From Microbaculum marinisediminis (lineage in GTDB: Bacteria > Pseudomonadota > Alphaproteobacteria > Rhizobiales > Tepidamorphaceae): 64,000 nt of DNA. The notes below the pieces were generated by a model, which did no database searches, was not told the origin of the DNA, and saw only the letters and a program-made list of their open reading frames with translations. The stretch spans positions 390,301 to 454,300 of the forward strand of contig NZ_JALIDZ010000005.1 in the NCBI RefSeq assembly GCF_025397915.1, given 5' to 3'. Within the stretch, counting starts at the first letter, position 1, and each line of letters begins with the position of its first letter. The translations under genes were made by a program, and so were the position numbers. Shown here piece after piece: positions 44,980-53,805 of the stretch.

Positions 44980-46470
44980 TTGGGGGACGGCGTCGTCGGA
45001 CCGCTGCATCATGAGAGCTCCCGCGTGATCTTCCTGCTTCCGGTTCTCCACGTTACGGGCCTGCTGACGGCGGGGCTGGGGCTTGCCATGCTGCTGCCCG
45101 CCATCGTCGATGTGGCCGCCGACAATCCGGACTGGCAGATCTTCGCCGCCGCCGCGCTTTTGACCTGGACGCTCGGCACGCTGATGGCGCTGGCGACGCG
45201 GCGGCCGGACACGATGCGCATGACCGTCCGGCAGGCGTTTCTGATGACGGCGACCGTGTGGGTCGCGCTGTCGGCCTTCTCGGCACTGCCGTTTCTGGCG
45301 CTGGGGCTCGATTTCGACGATGCCCTGTTCGAGGCGGTTTCCGGGTTCACGACGACGGGATCGACCGTCATCGTCGGCCTCGACCATCTGCCGCCGGGCC
45401 TGTTGCTGTGGCGCGCGCTTTTGCAATGGATCGGCGGCGTCGGCATCGTCGTCATGGCGATCATCATCCTGCCGTTTCTCCGGGTCGGCGGCATGCAGCT
45501 GTTCCACACCGAAAGCTCCGACCGGTCGGAGAAGATCGTGCCGCGCCCGGTCGAGCTCGTCGGCTACATCGTCTCGGTCTATGTCGGGCTGACCGTCGCC
45601 TGCGCCGTGTCCTACATGATCGCCGGCATGCCGCCGTTCGATGCGGTCTGCCACGCGATGACCACGCTTTCGACGGGCGGCTTCGCCAACTACGACGCGT
45701 CGATGGGCCATTTCCGATCGGCGCAGATCGAATGGTTCGCCGTTTTCTTCATGCTCGCCGGCGCATTTCCGTTCGTCGCCTACATCACGATGCTCAAGCG
45801 CGAGTCCTTCAGCCTCTGGCGCGATCCACAGGTCCGCGTGCTGATGACGCTGGTCGTCGCGATCAGCCTGGTGCTCGGCGTCTGGGTCGCGCGGTCGCAG
45901 GGCATGGCGGTATCCGATGGGGTCCGGCTGGCCGCCTTCCATGTCGTCTCGATCGTCACGACGACCGGGTATGCGACCACCGATTACCTGCAGTGGGGCG
46001 CGCCGGCGGTCGCATTGTTCTTCCTGCTGACCTTCGTCGGCGGCTGCACCGGGTCGACGGCCGGGGGCATCAAGATCTACCGGTTTCAGGTTTTGTGGGC
46101 GACGGTGAAAGCCCATGTCCAGCGGCTGGTGCGGCCAAGCCGCCTGGTGACGTTGCGGTTCGGCGGTCGCCGGTTGCCTGAGGACGTTCCCGCGTCCGTC
46201 CTGGCGTTTCTGGCCGTCTATATCGGCACCGCCGCACTCTTCACCCTGCTGTTGGCGATGACCGGGCTCGATTTCGTCACCGCGATCTCGTCGGCGGCCA
46301 CCGCCATCGGCAACGTCGGTCCCGGTCTCGGCCCCATCGTGGGACCTGCCGGCAACTTCACGACGGTTCCGGACCCGGCCAAATGGGTGCTGACGGCGGC
46401 GATGCTGCTCGGCCGGCTGGAGCTCTTCACGCTGATCGTGATGCTCGATCCGGAATTCTGGCGGGGGTGA
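44980..46470 (+). CDS. trkH: TrkH family potassium uptake protein
   Basis: A 496-residue membrane protein with the four selectivity-filter loops of Trk/Ktr channels: SGFTTTGSTVIVG, MTTLSTGGFANYD, VSIVTTTGYATTD and SSAATAIGNVGPGLG. ITTGGCTGSTAGGIKIYR-type gating region is present as VGGCTGSTAGGIKIYRFQV. The start is taken as a TTG at 44980 because GGAGG lies four bases upstream; a GTG at 45025 is possible. The NAD-binding partner TrkA is not in the window. Confidence 0.92.
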   Translation: MGDGVVGPLHHESSRVIFLLPVLHVTGLLTAGLGLAMLLPAIVDVAADNPDWQIFAAAALLTWTLGTLMALATRRPDTMRMTVRQAFLMTATVWVALSAFSALPFLALGLDFDDALFEAVSGFTTTGSTVIVGLDHLPPGLLLWRALLQWIGGVGIVVMAIIILPFLRVGGMQLFHTESSDRSEKIVPRPVELVGYIVSVYVGLTVACAVSYMIAGMPPFDAVCHAMTTLSTGGFANYDASMGHFRSAQIEWFAVFFMLAGAFPFVAYITMLKRESFSLWRDPQVRVLMTLVVAISLVLGVWVARSQGMAVSDGVRLAAFHVVSIVTTTGYATTDYLQWGAPAVALFFLLTFVGGCTGSTAGGIKIYRFQVLWATVKAHVQRLVRPSRLVTLRFGGRRLPEDVPASVLAFLAVYIGTAALFTLLLAMTGLDFVTAISSAATAIGNVGPGLGPIVGPAGNFTTVPDPAKWVLTAAMLLGRLELFTLIVMLDPEFWRG

Positions 46471-46528
46471 GGGGCCAGGGGCCCGATCCGTCGACTATGC
46501 CGACGAACCGGGGCCGAAGGGCGGGCGG

Positions 46529-47107
46529 CTAGTTCGTCTCGCGCTCGCGGTAGATCACCTTTGCGCCGTACAAGGTCGCCTGGCCGGCCGACAGGCGGAT
46601 GTTGTCGATGCGATAGTTCCAGCCCTTCTGCAGAACGTGCACCGCTTTGATGGGGACGGTCTCTACCGCCGTTCCGGAGGACGAGGAGGTCTCCTTGATG
46701 ATCTGATAGGTGGGAACCGTCGGTTTGTAGCGCGTAAAGGACGCGTCGATGGACGATCCGTTCGGGTTCACGTAAACGATAATCTTCAGGATCTTGGTGC
46801 CTGCCGGCAGGCGCAGGCCGGCATTGAAGTATTCGGAGCCGGCCGTGGCGCAAACGCCGCCGTCGCCACAGTACTTGTATTCGGCGCCGGTCCCGACCGG
46901 CGAGAAATCGACGGCCGTTAGCTGCATGACCCGCTTCTTGCCGTAGGTCGCTTTCTCCGCAGCGGCCGACTCGATGAGCGGTGCGCTGGAGCCCTTGCCA
47001 TCGTTTTGGGCCGCTGCTGCCGGGCCGGTACCGGCGGCCGTGAGAAGGGCGGTAGCGATGCCAGCGGCAATGATGAATTTTCCCGACTGAAGTGGCGTGG
47101 GCCTCAT
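46529..47107 (-). CDS. Secreted protein of unknown function
   Basis: A 192-residue protein. The ATG at 47107 follows AAGGAG and opens a signal peptide (FIIAAGIATALLTAAGTGPAAAA). The mature part carries a CGDGGVC pair of Cys, LRLPAGTKILKIIVYVNPNG and a beta-rich end (IRLSAGQATLYGAKVIYRER), suggesting a small beta-sandwich. I do not recognise a family. It converges on trkH and stands alone. Confidence 0.7.
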   Translation of the reverse strand: MRPTPLQSGKFIIAAGIATALLTAAGTGPAAAAQNDGKGSSAPLIESAAAEKATYGKKRVMQLTAVDFSPVGTGAEYKYCGDGGVCATAGSEYFNAGLRLPAGTKILKIIVYVNPNGSSIDASFTRYKPTVPTYQIIKETSSSSGTAVETVPIKAVHVLQKGWNYRIDNIRLSAGQATLYGAKVIYRERETN

Positions 47108-47436
47108 ATCGATCTCCTTGGTCGTTGAAGTGAATCTCGCGCTATTTCTTGTGTTTCTGAATATATCCCGCGCGAAAATGCCTGTTGGGTTGTGATATTT
47201 GCCGGATCGAGCGTTGCTCGTTAATTTCAGCAAACAGGGAGTTCTGTTAAATTGAAATACATCGCAAATCAATTTCCGCGGGGTTTCAGTTTGGTTTCAG
47301 TTCTTTCGGTTCGCAGCGAACGGAACGGCCCGGCCGCGCATGCGGCAGTTGACTTCCGCGGCGCGGCGGTGTTCGACACATACGAGGGACAGGCGGATGT
47401 GGGTCCGCTGATCGACCGCATAATGGGAGGACAGGC
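47108..47436. other. Divergent intergenic region upstream of the COG2984-type ABC operon
   Basis: A 329-base gap. The left half is AT-rich (47140-47280) and probably holds the promoter of the secreted-protein gene. At 47282-47302 GGTTTCAGTT occurs twice, 11 bases apart. At 47309-47321 GTTCGC-A-GCGAAC is a small inverted repeat. TTGACT at about 47350 may be a -35 element for the rightward operon, but its -10 is weak. No gene is supported. Confidence 0.5.
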
Positions 47437-48390
47437 ATGTTGAAATATTTCGCCGCGGCTGCGGCAATCGGCCTTCTCGCCGTTCCGGCGAAGGCTGCGG
47501 AGGTCACCGTGGCGGTGACGGCCATCGTCGAGCATCCTGCTCTTGATGCCGCCCGCGACGGCATTCGCGACGGTCTGGCTGATGCCGGCTACAAGGTCGG
47601 CGACAACCTGACGTTCGTCTACGAGTCCGCGCAGGGCAATCCGGCGACCGCCGCCCAGATCGCCCGCAAGTTCGTCGGTGATGCCCCGACCGTGATCGTG
47701 CCGATCTCGACGCCGTCGGCCCAGGCCGTCGTCGCCGCCACCAAGGATATCCCGGTGGTGTTCACCGCCGTCACCGATCCGGTCGGCGCCGAACTCGTCA
47801 CGGACGCGGCGATGCCCGGCGGCAACGTCACTGGCGTTTCCGACCTGTCTCCGCTTGCCGACCACCTCGCCCTGATCAAGGAGATCAGCCCCGACGCCAA
47901 GCGCATCGGTATCATCTTCAATCCGGGCGAGGCGAACTCGGTCGCGCTGGTCGAGAAGCTCAAGGAGCTTGGCGGGCCGGCCGGATACGAGATCGTCGAG
48001 GCGAGCGCCACCAAGACCGCCGACGTCCAGCAGGCGGCCCGCTCGCTGGTCGGCAAGGCGGATGTGATGTACATCCCGACCGACAACACGGTGGTTTCCG
48101 CGCTCGAGGCCGCCGTGCAGGTGGCCGAGCAGAACGGCATCCCGCTGTATGCCGGCGACACGGACTCGGTACCCCGCGGCGCGATCGCGGCGATCGGCTT
48201 CAACTACTACGACATCGGTCTCCAGACGGCGACGATCGTTGCCAAGGTGCTCGATGGCGCGAAGCCCGGTTCGATCCCGGTCATGCAGGCCCAGGGGACC
48301 AATCTGGTGGTCAATCCCGGGGCCGCGAAGAAGATGGGCGTGACCATTCCCGACGCGGTCGTCAGCCGCGCCAACACGGTCGTACAGTGA
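47437..48390 (+). CDS. ABC transporter substrate-binding protein (COG2984/TrpX type)
   Basis: A 317-residue periplasmic binding protein with a signal peptide (residues 1-20) and GGGAGG before the ATG. Family blocks are VTAIVEHPALDAARDGIRDG, FVGDAPTVIVPISTPSAQAV, FTAVTDPVGAELV, IGIIFNPGEANS and MYIPTDNTVVSALEA. Relatives bind tryptophan, other aromatic amino acids or related small molecules; the ligand here is not determined. First gene of a three-gene importer. Confidence 0.9.
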   Translation: MLKYFAAAAAIGLLAVPAKAAEVTVAVTAIVEHPALDAARDGIRDGLADAGYKVGDNLTFVYESAQGNPATAAQIARKFVGDAPTVIVPISTPSAQAVVAATKDIPVVFTAVTDPVGAELVTDAAMPGGNVTGVSDLSPLADHLALIKEISPDAKRIGIIFNPGEANSVALVEKLKELGGPAGYEIVEASATKTADVQQAARSLVGKADVMYIPTDNTVVSALEAAVQVAEQNGIPLYAGDTDSVPRGAIAAIGFNYYDIGLQTATIVAKVLDGAKPGSIPVMQAQGTNLVVNPGAAKKMGVTIPDAVVSRANTVVQ

Positions 48391-48398
48391 CGCATTTT

Positions 48399-48423
48399 GG
48401 TCCGGCCGCCTCGCGGCCGGACC
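48399..48423. terminator. Strong hairpin between binding-protein and permease genes
   Basis: GGTCCGGCCGC-CTC-GCGGCCGGACC is a perfect 11-bp stem with a 3-nt loop followed by GTTTT. It lies nine bases after the binding-protein stop and within the operon. It probably ends most transcripts after the first gene, so that binding protein is in excess. Confidence 0.65.
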
Positions 48424-48446
48424 GTTTTCACGGATAGTATTCCCGC

Positions 48447-49328
48447 ATGAGCGAGATCGCATTCCTCGGCGCCGTCGAGATCGGGCTTGTCTATGCCTTC
48501 GTCGCCATAGGCGTGCTTCTCGCGTTCCGGGTGCTCGATTTTCCCGATCTGACGGTCGACGGCTCGTTTCCGCTGGGGGCGGCGGTCGCCGCCGTGATGA
48601 TCACCAGCGGCATCGATCCCTGGACGGGCTGTCTGGCCGCGATCCTCGCCGGCGCGCTCGCCGGCCTCGTCACCGCGTTCCTGAACCAGCGCTTCGGCAT
48701 CCTGCATCTGCTCGCCTCGATCCTCACCATGATCGCGCTGTTCTCGATAAACCTGCGGATCATGGGACGGCCGAACGTGGCGCTCATCAATCAGGAAACG
48801 GTGCTGTCGCCGTTCTACGGCCTGGGGATGCCGGATCATTACGTCCGGCCGCTCGTGATCCTTGTCCTGGTCGTTATCGTTGCCTTCCTGGTCGCGCGGT
48901 TCCTGGCGTCCGACTTCGGCCTTGCCATGCGGGCGACCGGCGTCAACCCGAAGATGGCGCGCGCGCAGGGCGTGCGCACGAGCGTGCATATCTATGTGGG
49001 CATGGCGCTCGCCAACGGTCTCGTGGGCCTGGCCGGTGCGCTGTTCGCGCAGACCAACGGCTTCGCCGACGTGACGACGGGCATCGGCACGATCGTGGTG
49101 GGGCTGGCCGCGGTGATCGTCGGCGAGACCCTGTTCCGCCCGCGCACCATCATGTGGGCCCTGATCGGCTGTATCGTCGGGTCGGTGCTCTACCGCATCG
49201 CCATCCAGTTCGCGCTGGGGGCCGATGCCATCGGCCTGAAGGCCTCCGATCTCAATCTGGTCACCGCGCTGCTGGTCGCCGTGGCATTGATCCTGCCGCG
49301 CCTGCGCGGCCGAAAGGTCGAGACATGA
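48447..49328 (+). CDS. ABC transporter permease (COG4120 type)
   Basis: A 293-residue inner-membrane permease with eight to nine hydrophobic segments. Landmarks: YAFVAIGVLLAFRVLDFPDL, TVDGSFPLGAAVAAV, FGLAMRATGVNPKMARAQGV and NGFADVTTGIGTIVVGLAAV. It is the usual partner of COG2984 binding proteins. Its stop overlaps the ATPase start by four bases. Confidence 0.9.
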   Translation: MSEIAFLGAVEIGLVYAFVAIGVLLAFRVLDFPDLTVDGSFPLGAAVAAVMITSGIDPWTGCLAAILAGALAGLVTAFLNQRFGILHLLASILTMIALFSINLRIMGRPNVALINQETVLSPFYGLGMPDHYVRPLVILVLVVIVAFLVARFLASDFGLAMRATGVNPKMARAQGVRTSVHIYVGMALANGLVGLAGALFAQTNGFADVTTGIGTIVVGLAAVIVGETLFRPRTIMWALIGCIVGSVLYRIAIQFALGADAIGLKASDLNLVTALLVAVALILPRLRGRKVET

Positions 49329-50119
49329 TCCGCGTCACTGGCCTCGACATCATCTTCGGCAAGGGAACGCCGCTGGAGAAGCGGGCGCTTCGCGGCGTCG
49401 ATCTTACGGTTCCCGATCACCAGTTCGTCTCGGTGATCGGCTCTAACGGCGCCGGCAAGTCGACGCTTCTGGCGGCAATCGCCGGCGATGTGCTGCCGGA
49501 AACCGGCAAGATCGAGATCGGCGGTCAGGACGTCTCGCGGCTGCCGACGGCGATCCGCGCCGCCAAGGTCGCGCGCGTCTTCCAGGACCCGCTGGCGGGA
49601 AGCTGTGGTCGGCTGACGATCGAGGAAAACCTGGCGATCGCCGCCGCGCGCGGCAGGCGGCGGGGGCTCGGCCTCGCCATCTCCCGGAGCCGCCGCGACC
49701 TGTTCCGGCAGCGGCTGGCCGAACTCGGCCTGGGCCTGGAAAACCGGCTGGACGACCAGATGGCGCTGTTGTCCGGCGGCCAGCGGCAGGCATTGGCGCT
49801 GGTCATGGCGACGCTGTCGGATGCCGACGTGCTGCTGCTGGACGAGCATACCGCCGCGCTCGACCCGGCGATGGCGGAGTTCGTGCTCGATCTCACCCGC
49901 CGCGTGGTCGGCGAGCGCAAGGTCGCCACGCTGATGGTGACGCATTCGATGCGCCAGGCGCTCGATCTCGGCGATCGCACGGTGATGCTGCACGAGGGCA
50001 AGATCATCCTCGACGTGGCCGGCGATGAGCGGGCGAGCCTCGATGTCGAGGACCTGATCCACATGTTCCGCAAGGTGCGCGGGCAGGATATCGACGACGA
50101 CAGCCTGCTGATCGAGTAG
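49325..50119 (+). CDS. ABC transporter ATP-binding protein (COG1101 type)
   Basis: A 264-residue ABC ATPase. Walker A is GSNGAGKST, the signature LLSGGQRQALALVMATL, Walker B VLLLDEHTAALDP, and the H-loop lies in LMVTHSMRQALDLGDRT. ATGA overlap with the permease. It energises import of the ligand of the preceding binding protein. Confidence 0.92.
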   Translation: MIRVTGLDIIFGKGTPLEKRALRGVDLTVPDHQFVSVIGSNGAGKSTLLAAIAGDVLPETGKIEIGGQDVSRLPTAIRAAKVARVFQDPLAGSCGRLTIEENLAIAAARGRRRGLGLAISRSRRDLFRQRLAELGLGLENRLDDQMALLSGGQRQALALVMATLSDADVLLLDEHTAALDPAMAEFVLDLTRRVVGERKVATLMVTHSMRQALDLGDRTVMLHEGKIILDVAGDERASLDVEDLIHMFRKVRGQDIDDDSLLIE

Positions 50120-50143
50120 GCGGTTCGTCCGCGCGGCGGGAGG

Positions 50144-51388
50144 CTAGGCGCCCGCCGTCCGCCCCCAGCCGTAGAGCCAGTCGAAGCGGGCGAGCAGGCG
50201 CTGCGGGCCCAGCAGGCCCAGCGCGGCGTCGCGGCCGGCGGCAGCGATGCCGCCGAGATGGTAGATTTCGCCGTTGGAGCGGGCGTCCTTCTGCACGCGG
50301 GCGGTGCGGCGCATGCGGCGGTTCTCGTAGAGGCGGAAGGCCTGGGGGACGTCGTAGCCATCGGCCAGAACCTGTCCCAGTACCCAGCCGTCCTCGATGC
50401 CCATCGCCGCGCCCTGGGCCATGAACGGCAGCATCGGATGGGCGGCGTCGCCGGCCAGGGTCACCGGCCCCAGCCCCCAGCGCGACAGCGGCTCGCGGTC
50501 GGCCAGCGCCCATTTGACCCAGTGGTCCGGGGCCTCGACGAGCGCGCGGGCTAGACGGTGCCAGCGGGCGTAACGGCACAGAACATCCTCACGCTTTCCC
50601 GGTGCGCTCCAGCCCGGCTCGGTCCAGTCGTCGGCGAAGATCGCGACCACGTTGACCTCGGCGCCGCCGCGCACACCGTAGTGGACGAGGTGGGCGTCGC
50701 GGCCGAGCCAGAGCCCGGTTTCCCAGGGATTTATACCGGCGGGAACCGCGTCGGCGGGAACGGTGGCGCGCCAGGCAACCTTGCCGGAATAGACCGGATC
50801 GGCCTCGCCGGAGACCTGGCGGCGGACGGCGGACCACAGCCCGTCGGCGCCGATCAGCCCGTCGGCGCGAATGTCGGTATCAGCGTCGGCGCCGGCGTCG
50901 GCCCGGGCGTCGGCTCCGTCGGCGAAATGTAGGGCGACGTCGGCTTTGCCGATGCGGAAGCCCTCGAGGTGCGACGACAGCCGGATGTCGATGTTCGGAT
51001 TGGCGTCGATCGCGGCGACGAGGGCGGCCTGCAGGTCGGCGCGATGGACGACGCGGTAGGGCGCGCCCCAGCGGGCGGTGGCGGTGTCGCCGAGCGGGAT
51101 CCGCGCGATCACCCGGCCGTCGCGGCCGCGGCGCATCAGGATGGCCTCGGGGGCGACCGAGCGCGGCAGGATGGCCTCGGCGACGCCGAGGGCGTCGAGG
51201 ACGCGCCAGGCGTTGGGGGAGACCTGCAGGCCGGCGCCGACCTCTTCCAGCCGGGTGGCCTGCTCGTAGATGGTGACGCGTGTCGGGACGCGGGTAGGGC
51301 CGTTTGTATCCGGGCCGGCGATCGCCAGGGCCGTGGTCAGCCCGGCGATGCCGCCGCCGGCGACGGCGATATGGCGGTCGGCGGCCAT
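50144..51388 (-). CDS. FAD-dependent monooxygenase (salicylate hydroxylase-like)
   Basis: A 414-residue flavoprotein hydroxylase. The dinucleotide motif IAVAGGGIAGLTTALAIAG is at the N terminus, GLIGADGLWSAVR is the DG motif, and LAGDAAHPMLPFMAQGAAMG is the GD motif. A short Ala/Asp low-complexity stretch (ADGADARADAGADADTD) lies mid-protein where the DNA is a run of near-repeats of GCGTCGGC. Probably hydroxylates a salicylate-like aromatic acid; substrate not fixed. Confidence 0.9.
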   Translation of the reverse strand: MAADRHIAVAGGGIAGLTTALAIAGPDTNGPTRVPTRVTIYEQATRLEEVGAGLQVSPNAWRVLDALGVAEAILPRSVAPEAILMRRGRDGRVIARIPLGDTATARWGAPYRVVHRADLQAALVAAIDANPNIDIRLSSHLEGFRIGKADVALHFADGADARADAGADADTDIRADGLIGADGLWSAVRRQVSGEADPVYSGKVAWRATVPADAVPAGINPWETGLWLGRDAHLVHYGVRGGAEVNVVAIFADDWTEPGWSAPGKREDVLCRYARWHRLARALVEAPDHWVKWALADREPLSRWGLGPVTLAGDAAHPMLPFMAQGAAMGIEDGWVLGQVLADGYDVPQAFRLYENRRMRRTARVQKDARSNGEIYHLGGIAAAGRDAALGLLGPQRLLARFDWLYGWGRTAGA

Positions 51389-51413
51389 GGCAGGCGGTTT
51401 TCGGGCGGCCGGC

Positions 51414-51659
51414 TCAGGCCGCGTCGGCGCGCCAGGCGCTTTCCGCCGGCACCGACTCGGCGGGCTTGAGCGCGGGGTCGTGCTTGTAGTGCGTCGAGCA
51501 ATAGGGGCAGACGATCTCGTCCTCGTCGCCCATGTCGAGATAGACATGGGGATGGTCGAAGGGCGGCAGCGCGCCGATGCACTGGAACTCGCGGGCGCCG
51601 ATGCGGATGCTGGACACGCCGCCGGCGTTGTGGAAGTGCGGTATCACGTGGTCGGCCAT
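51414..51659 (-). CDS. CHCC-type zinc-finger domain protein
   Basis: An 81-residue protein. The ATG at 51659 gives MADHVIPHFHNAGGV. Zinc ligands are Cys in EFQCIGALPPFDHPHVYLD, its His, and CPYC in IVCPYCSTHYKHDP. This is the NDUFS6-like CHCC zinc-finger family common in Alphaproteobacteria. It lies 25 bases upstream of the monooxygenase gene on the same strand. Confidence 0.87.
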   Translation of the reverse strand: MADHVIPHFHNAGGVSSIRIGAREFQCIGALPPFDHPHVYLDMGDEDEIVCPYCSTHYKHDPALKPAESVPAESAWRADAA

Positions 51660-51861
51660 CCGGATCGTCCTCGATTTGCATTCACGGCGATTTGCAATTG
51701 CAGCGCCCTGCCTACGCGGCGCCTGCGCGGCGAAGCGGACCATAGCGACATAGGCGGCCGCTTCCTAGTGGTTGCCCCCGGTAATTTCCGGTTTCCCTTC
51801 GCGTCAACGGAAGCTAAAAAGGCCGTTCAGCAAAGCGAAGGCGTTTCAGCGAAAGCGAACC

Positions 51862-52620
51862 ATGGACACCCACCATTTCGACTCGAACGGCGTCGATATC
51901 GCCTATATCGACGAGGGCGAGGGATCGCCGGTCCTGCTGATCCACGGCTTTGCGTCCAATATCAGGGCCAACTGGGTCGATACGGGCTGGGTCGACATCC
52001 TGAAGAAGGCCGGCCACCGGGTGATCGCCATCGACAACCGCGGCCACGGCAGGAGCGAGAAGCTCCATGACCTCGCCGACTACGGCGCGCCGATCATGGC
52101 GGAGGACGCCTACCGGCTGCTCGCGCATCTGGGCATCAAGACGGCTGCCGTCGTCGGCTACTCGATGGGCGCGCGGATCACGGCGTTCCTGGCGATCAAC
52201 CACCCCGAACGCGTCAGCCGCGCCGTCTTCGGCGGACTGGGCGTCGGCATGGTGCGTGGCGTCGGCGCGCCGGAACCGATCGCCGAGGCGCTGGAAGCGG
52301 CGTCGCTCGACGACGTGAGCGATCCCAAGGGGCGGGCCTTCCGCTATTTCGCCGAGCAGACCGGCAGCGACCTGAAGGCGCTGGCCGCCTGCATCCGCTC
52401 CGCGCGGGTGCGGATCACTCCGGAACTGCTGGCCGGCCTGCCGATGCCGGTCCTGGTGGCCGTGGGAACGGACGACGACATCGCGGGCAACCCGGACGAG
52501 CTTGCGGCGATGATGCCGAAGGGCCGGGCGTTCCATATCCAGGGCCGGGACCACATGAAGGCCGTTGGGGACAGGAGCCACAAGGCCGCGGTCGTCGACT
52601 TCCTGGCGGAAGGGCACTGA
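51862..52620 (+). CDS. Alpha/beta hydrolase
   Basis: A 252-residue hydrolase. Catalytic residues are Ser in VVGYSMGARITA, Asp in VAVGTDDDIAG and His in IQGRDHMKAVGD. The oxyanion-side motif is LIHGFASNIRANW. The start at the ATG at 51862 is taken because the upstream in-frame stretch is basic and non-conserved. It is directly followed by a second, different hydrolase. Substrate unknown. Confidence 0.88.
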   Translation: MDTHHFDSNGVDIAYIDEGEGSPVLLIHGFASNIRANWVDTGWVDILKKAGHRVIAIDNRGHGRSEKLHDLADYGAPIMAEDAYRLLAHLGIKTAAVVGYSMGARITAFLAINHPERVSRAVFGGLGVGMVRGVGAPEPIAEALEAASLDDVSDPKGRAFRYFAEQTGSDLKALAACIRSARVRITPELLAGLPMPVLVAVGTDDDIAGNPDELAAMMPKGRAFHIQGRDHMKAVGDRSHKAAVVDFLAEGH

Positions 52621-52627
52621 CGTGGGC

Positions 52628-53503
52628 ATGCGCGAAAGCGAACCGATTTCCTTTGCCGGTGCGGAAGGCAACCGGCTGGCGGCCGATCTCTGGGGCGAGG
52701 GGAACGGACCGGTCGCGGTGCTGCTGCACGGCGGCGGCCAGACGCGCCATTCCTGGGGCGGAACGGCGGCGCAGCTCGCCCAGTCCGGCTGGCGGGCGAT
52801 CACCGTCGACCAGCGTGGCCACGGCGAGAGCGCGCGCAGCGAGCCGGGGCACTACAGCTTTCGCGACTTCGCCGACGATGCCGGCGCCGTGTTCCGTCAG
52901 GTCGGCGAGCGATACGGGACGGCCCCGGTGGCGATCGGCGCCTCGCTGGGCGGCCTGAGCTCGCTGCTGGTCGCGGGCGAGGCCAGCGCCCCGCCGATGG
53001 CGGCGCTGGTGCTCGTCGACGTGACGCCGCGGATGGACCGGAACGGCGTCGCCGGAATTCTCCAGTTCATGGGCGCGCGCATGGAGGCCGGATTCGGCAC
53101 CCTGGAGGAGGCTGCCGACGCGGTGGCCGAGTACCTGCCGCACCGGCCGCGGCCGCGCTCGCTGGATGGGCTGCGGAAGAACCTGCGCCTCGACCCGGAC
53201 GGACGCTACCGCTGGCACTGGGACCCGCGCTTCCTGTCCGGTCCCAGGCCGGTGTCGGGCGGGGGCGAAGGTGACCAGGACGCCCTGATCGCGGCCGCGT
53301 CGCGGATCGCCGTTCCCACGCTGCTGGTGCGCGGCCGGATGAGCGAGCTGGTCGGCGAGGAGCATGCCAAGGAGTTCCTCTCGCTGGTGCCGCACGCCGC
53401 CTATGCCGACGTCAGCGGCGCCGGGCACATGGTGGCCGGCGACCGCAACGATATCTTCGCCCGGGCCGTCCTGGATTTCCTCGATCGGCTGGAAGCGGCC
53501 TGA
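52628..53503 (+). CDS. Alpha/beta hydrolase
   Basis: A 291-residue hydrolase with the oxyanion motif VLLHGGGQTRHSWGGTAAQL, nucleophile Ser in IGASLGGLSSLLV, an acid near RGRMSELVGEE, and His in VSGAGHMVAGDRND. The ATG at 52628 (or a GTG at 52622) lies seven bases after the preceding gene, so the two hydrolases form an operon. Resembles peroxidase-type/epoxide-hydrolase-like subfamilies; substrate unknown. Confidence 0.87.
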   Translation: MRESEPISFAGAEGNRLAADLWGEGNGPVAVLLHGGGQTRHSWGGTAAQLAQSGWRAITVDQRGHGESARSEPGHYSFRDFADDAGAVFRQVGERYGTAPVAIGASLGGLSSLLVAGEASAPPMAALVLVDVTPRMDRNGVAGILQFMGARMEAGFGTLEEAADAVAEYLPHRPRPRSLDGLRKNLRLDPDGRYRWHWDPRFLSGPRPVSGGGEGDQDALIAAASRIAVPTLLVRGRMSELVGEEHAKEFLSLVPHAAYADVSGAGHMVAGDRNDIFARAVLDFLDRLEAA

Positions 53504-53805
53504 AATCGGTTGAAATCGGGGTTGGCGGAGGCCGGATTCCCGAGTCGGAAGAATCGCTTGGCGGCATCCGGTGAGACGTCGATTCATCGTCTTAAGAGTC
53601 TGATTCAGCGAATGAATGTTCTGAATCAACAAATCCGCCGGTGCCTCTGTCCGGGTTGTCGTTTGACGGGTTTTCCAGACCCCGCGCTCGGCACGGGGCA
53701 CCTATTCGTTGACGATCGCACTCTTCCTTTTTTAGTAACCCGCAACACATATGCTAGGTTAGCGATATAAACAGCAGGGGCCGTCGAAGGCCCGCGGAGG
53801 TGGCC
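53504..53805. other. Intergenic region upstream of cysE
   Basis: A 302-base gap with no supported gene. From about 53700 it looks like a promoter region: TTGACG near 53709 followed 17 bases later by TTTAGT, then the imperfect inverted repeat at 53749-53768. The left part (53510-53690) shows nothing I can name. Confidence 0.45.
53749..53768. promoter_or_regulatory. Inverted repeat upstream of cysE (candidate operator)
   Basis: ATAT-GCTA-GGT-TAGC-G-ATAT is a near-perfect inverted repeat centred about 50 bases before the cysE start codon, overlapping the presumed promoter downstream side. Its placement suits a repressor of cysteine or iron-sulphur metabolism; the regulator is not identified. 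Confidence 0.45.
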
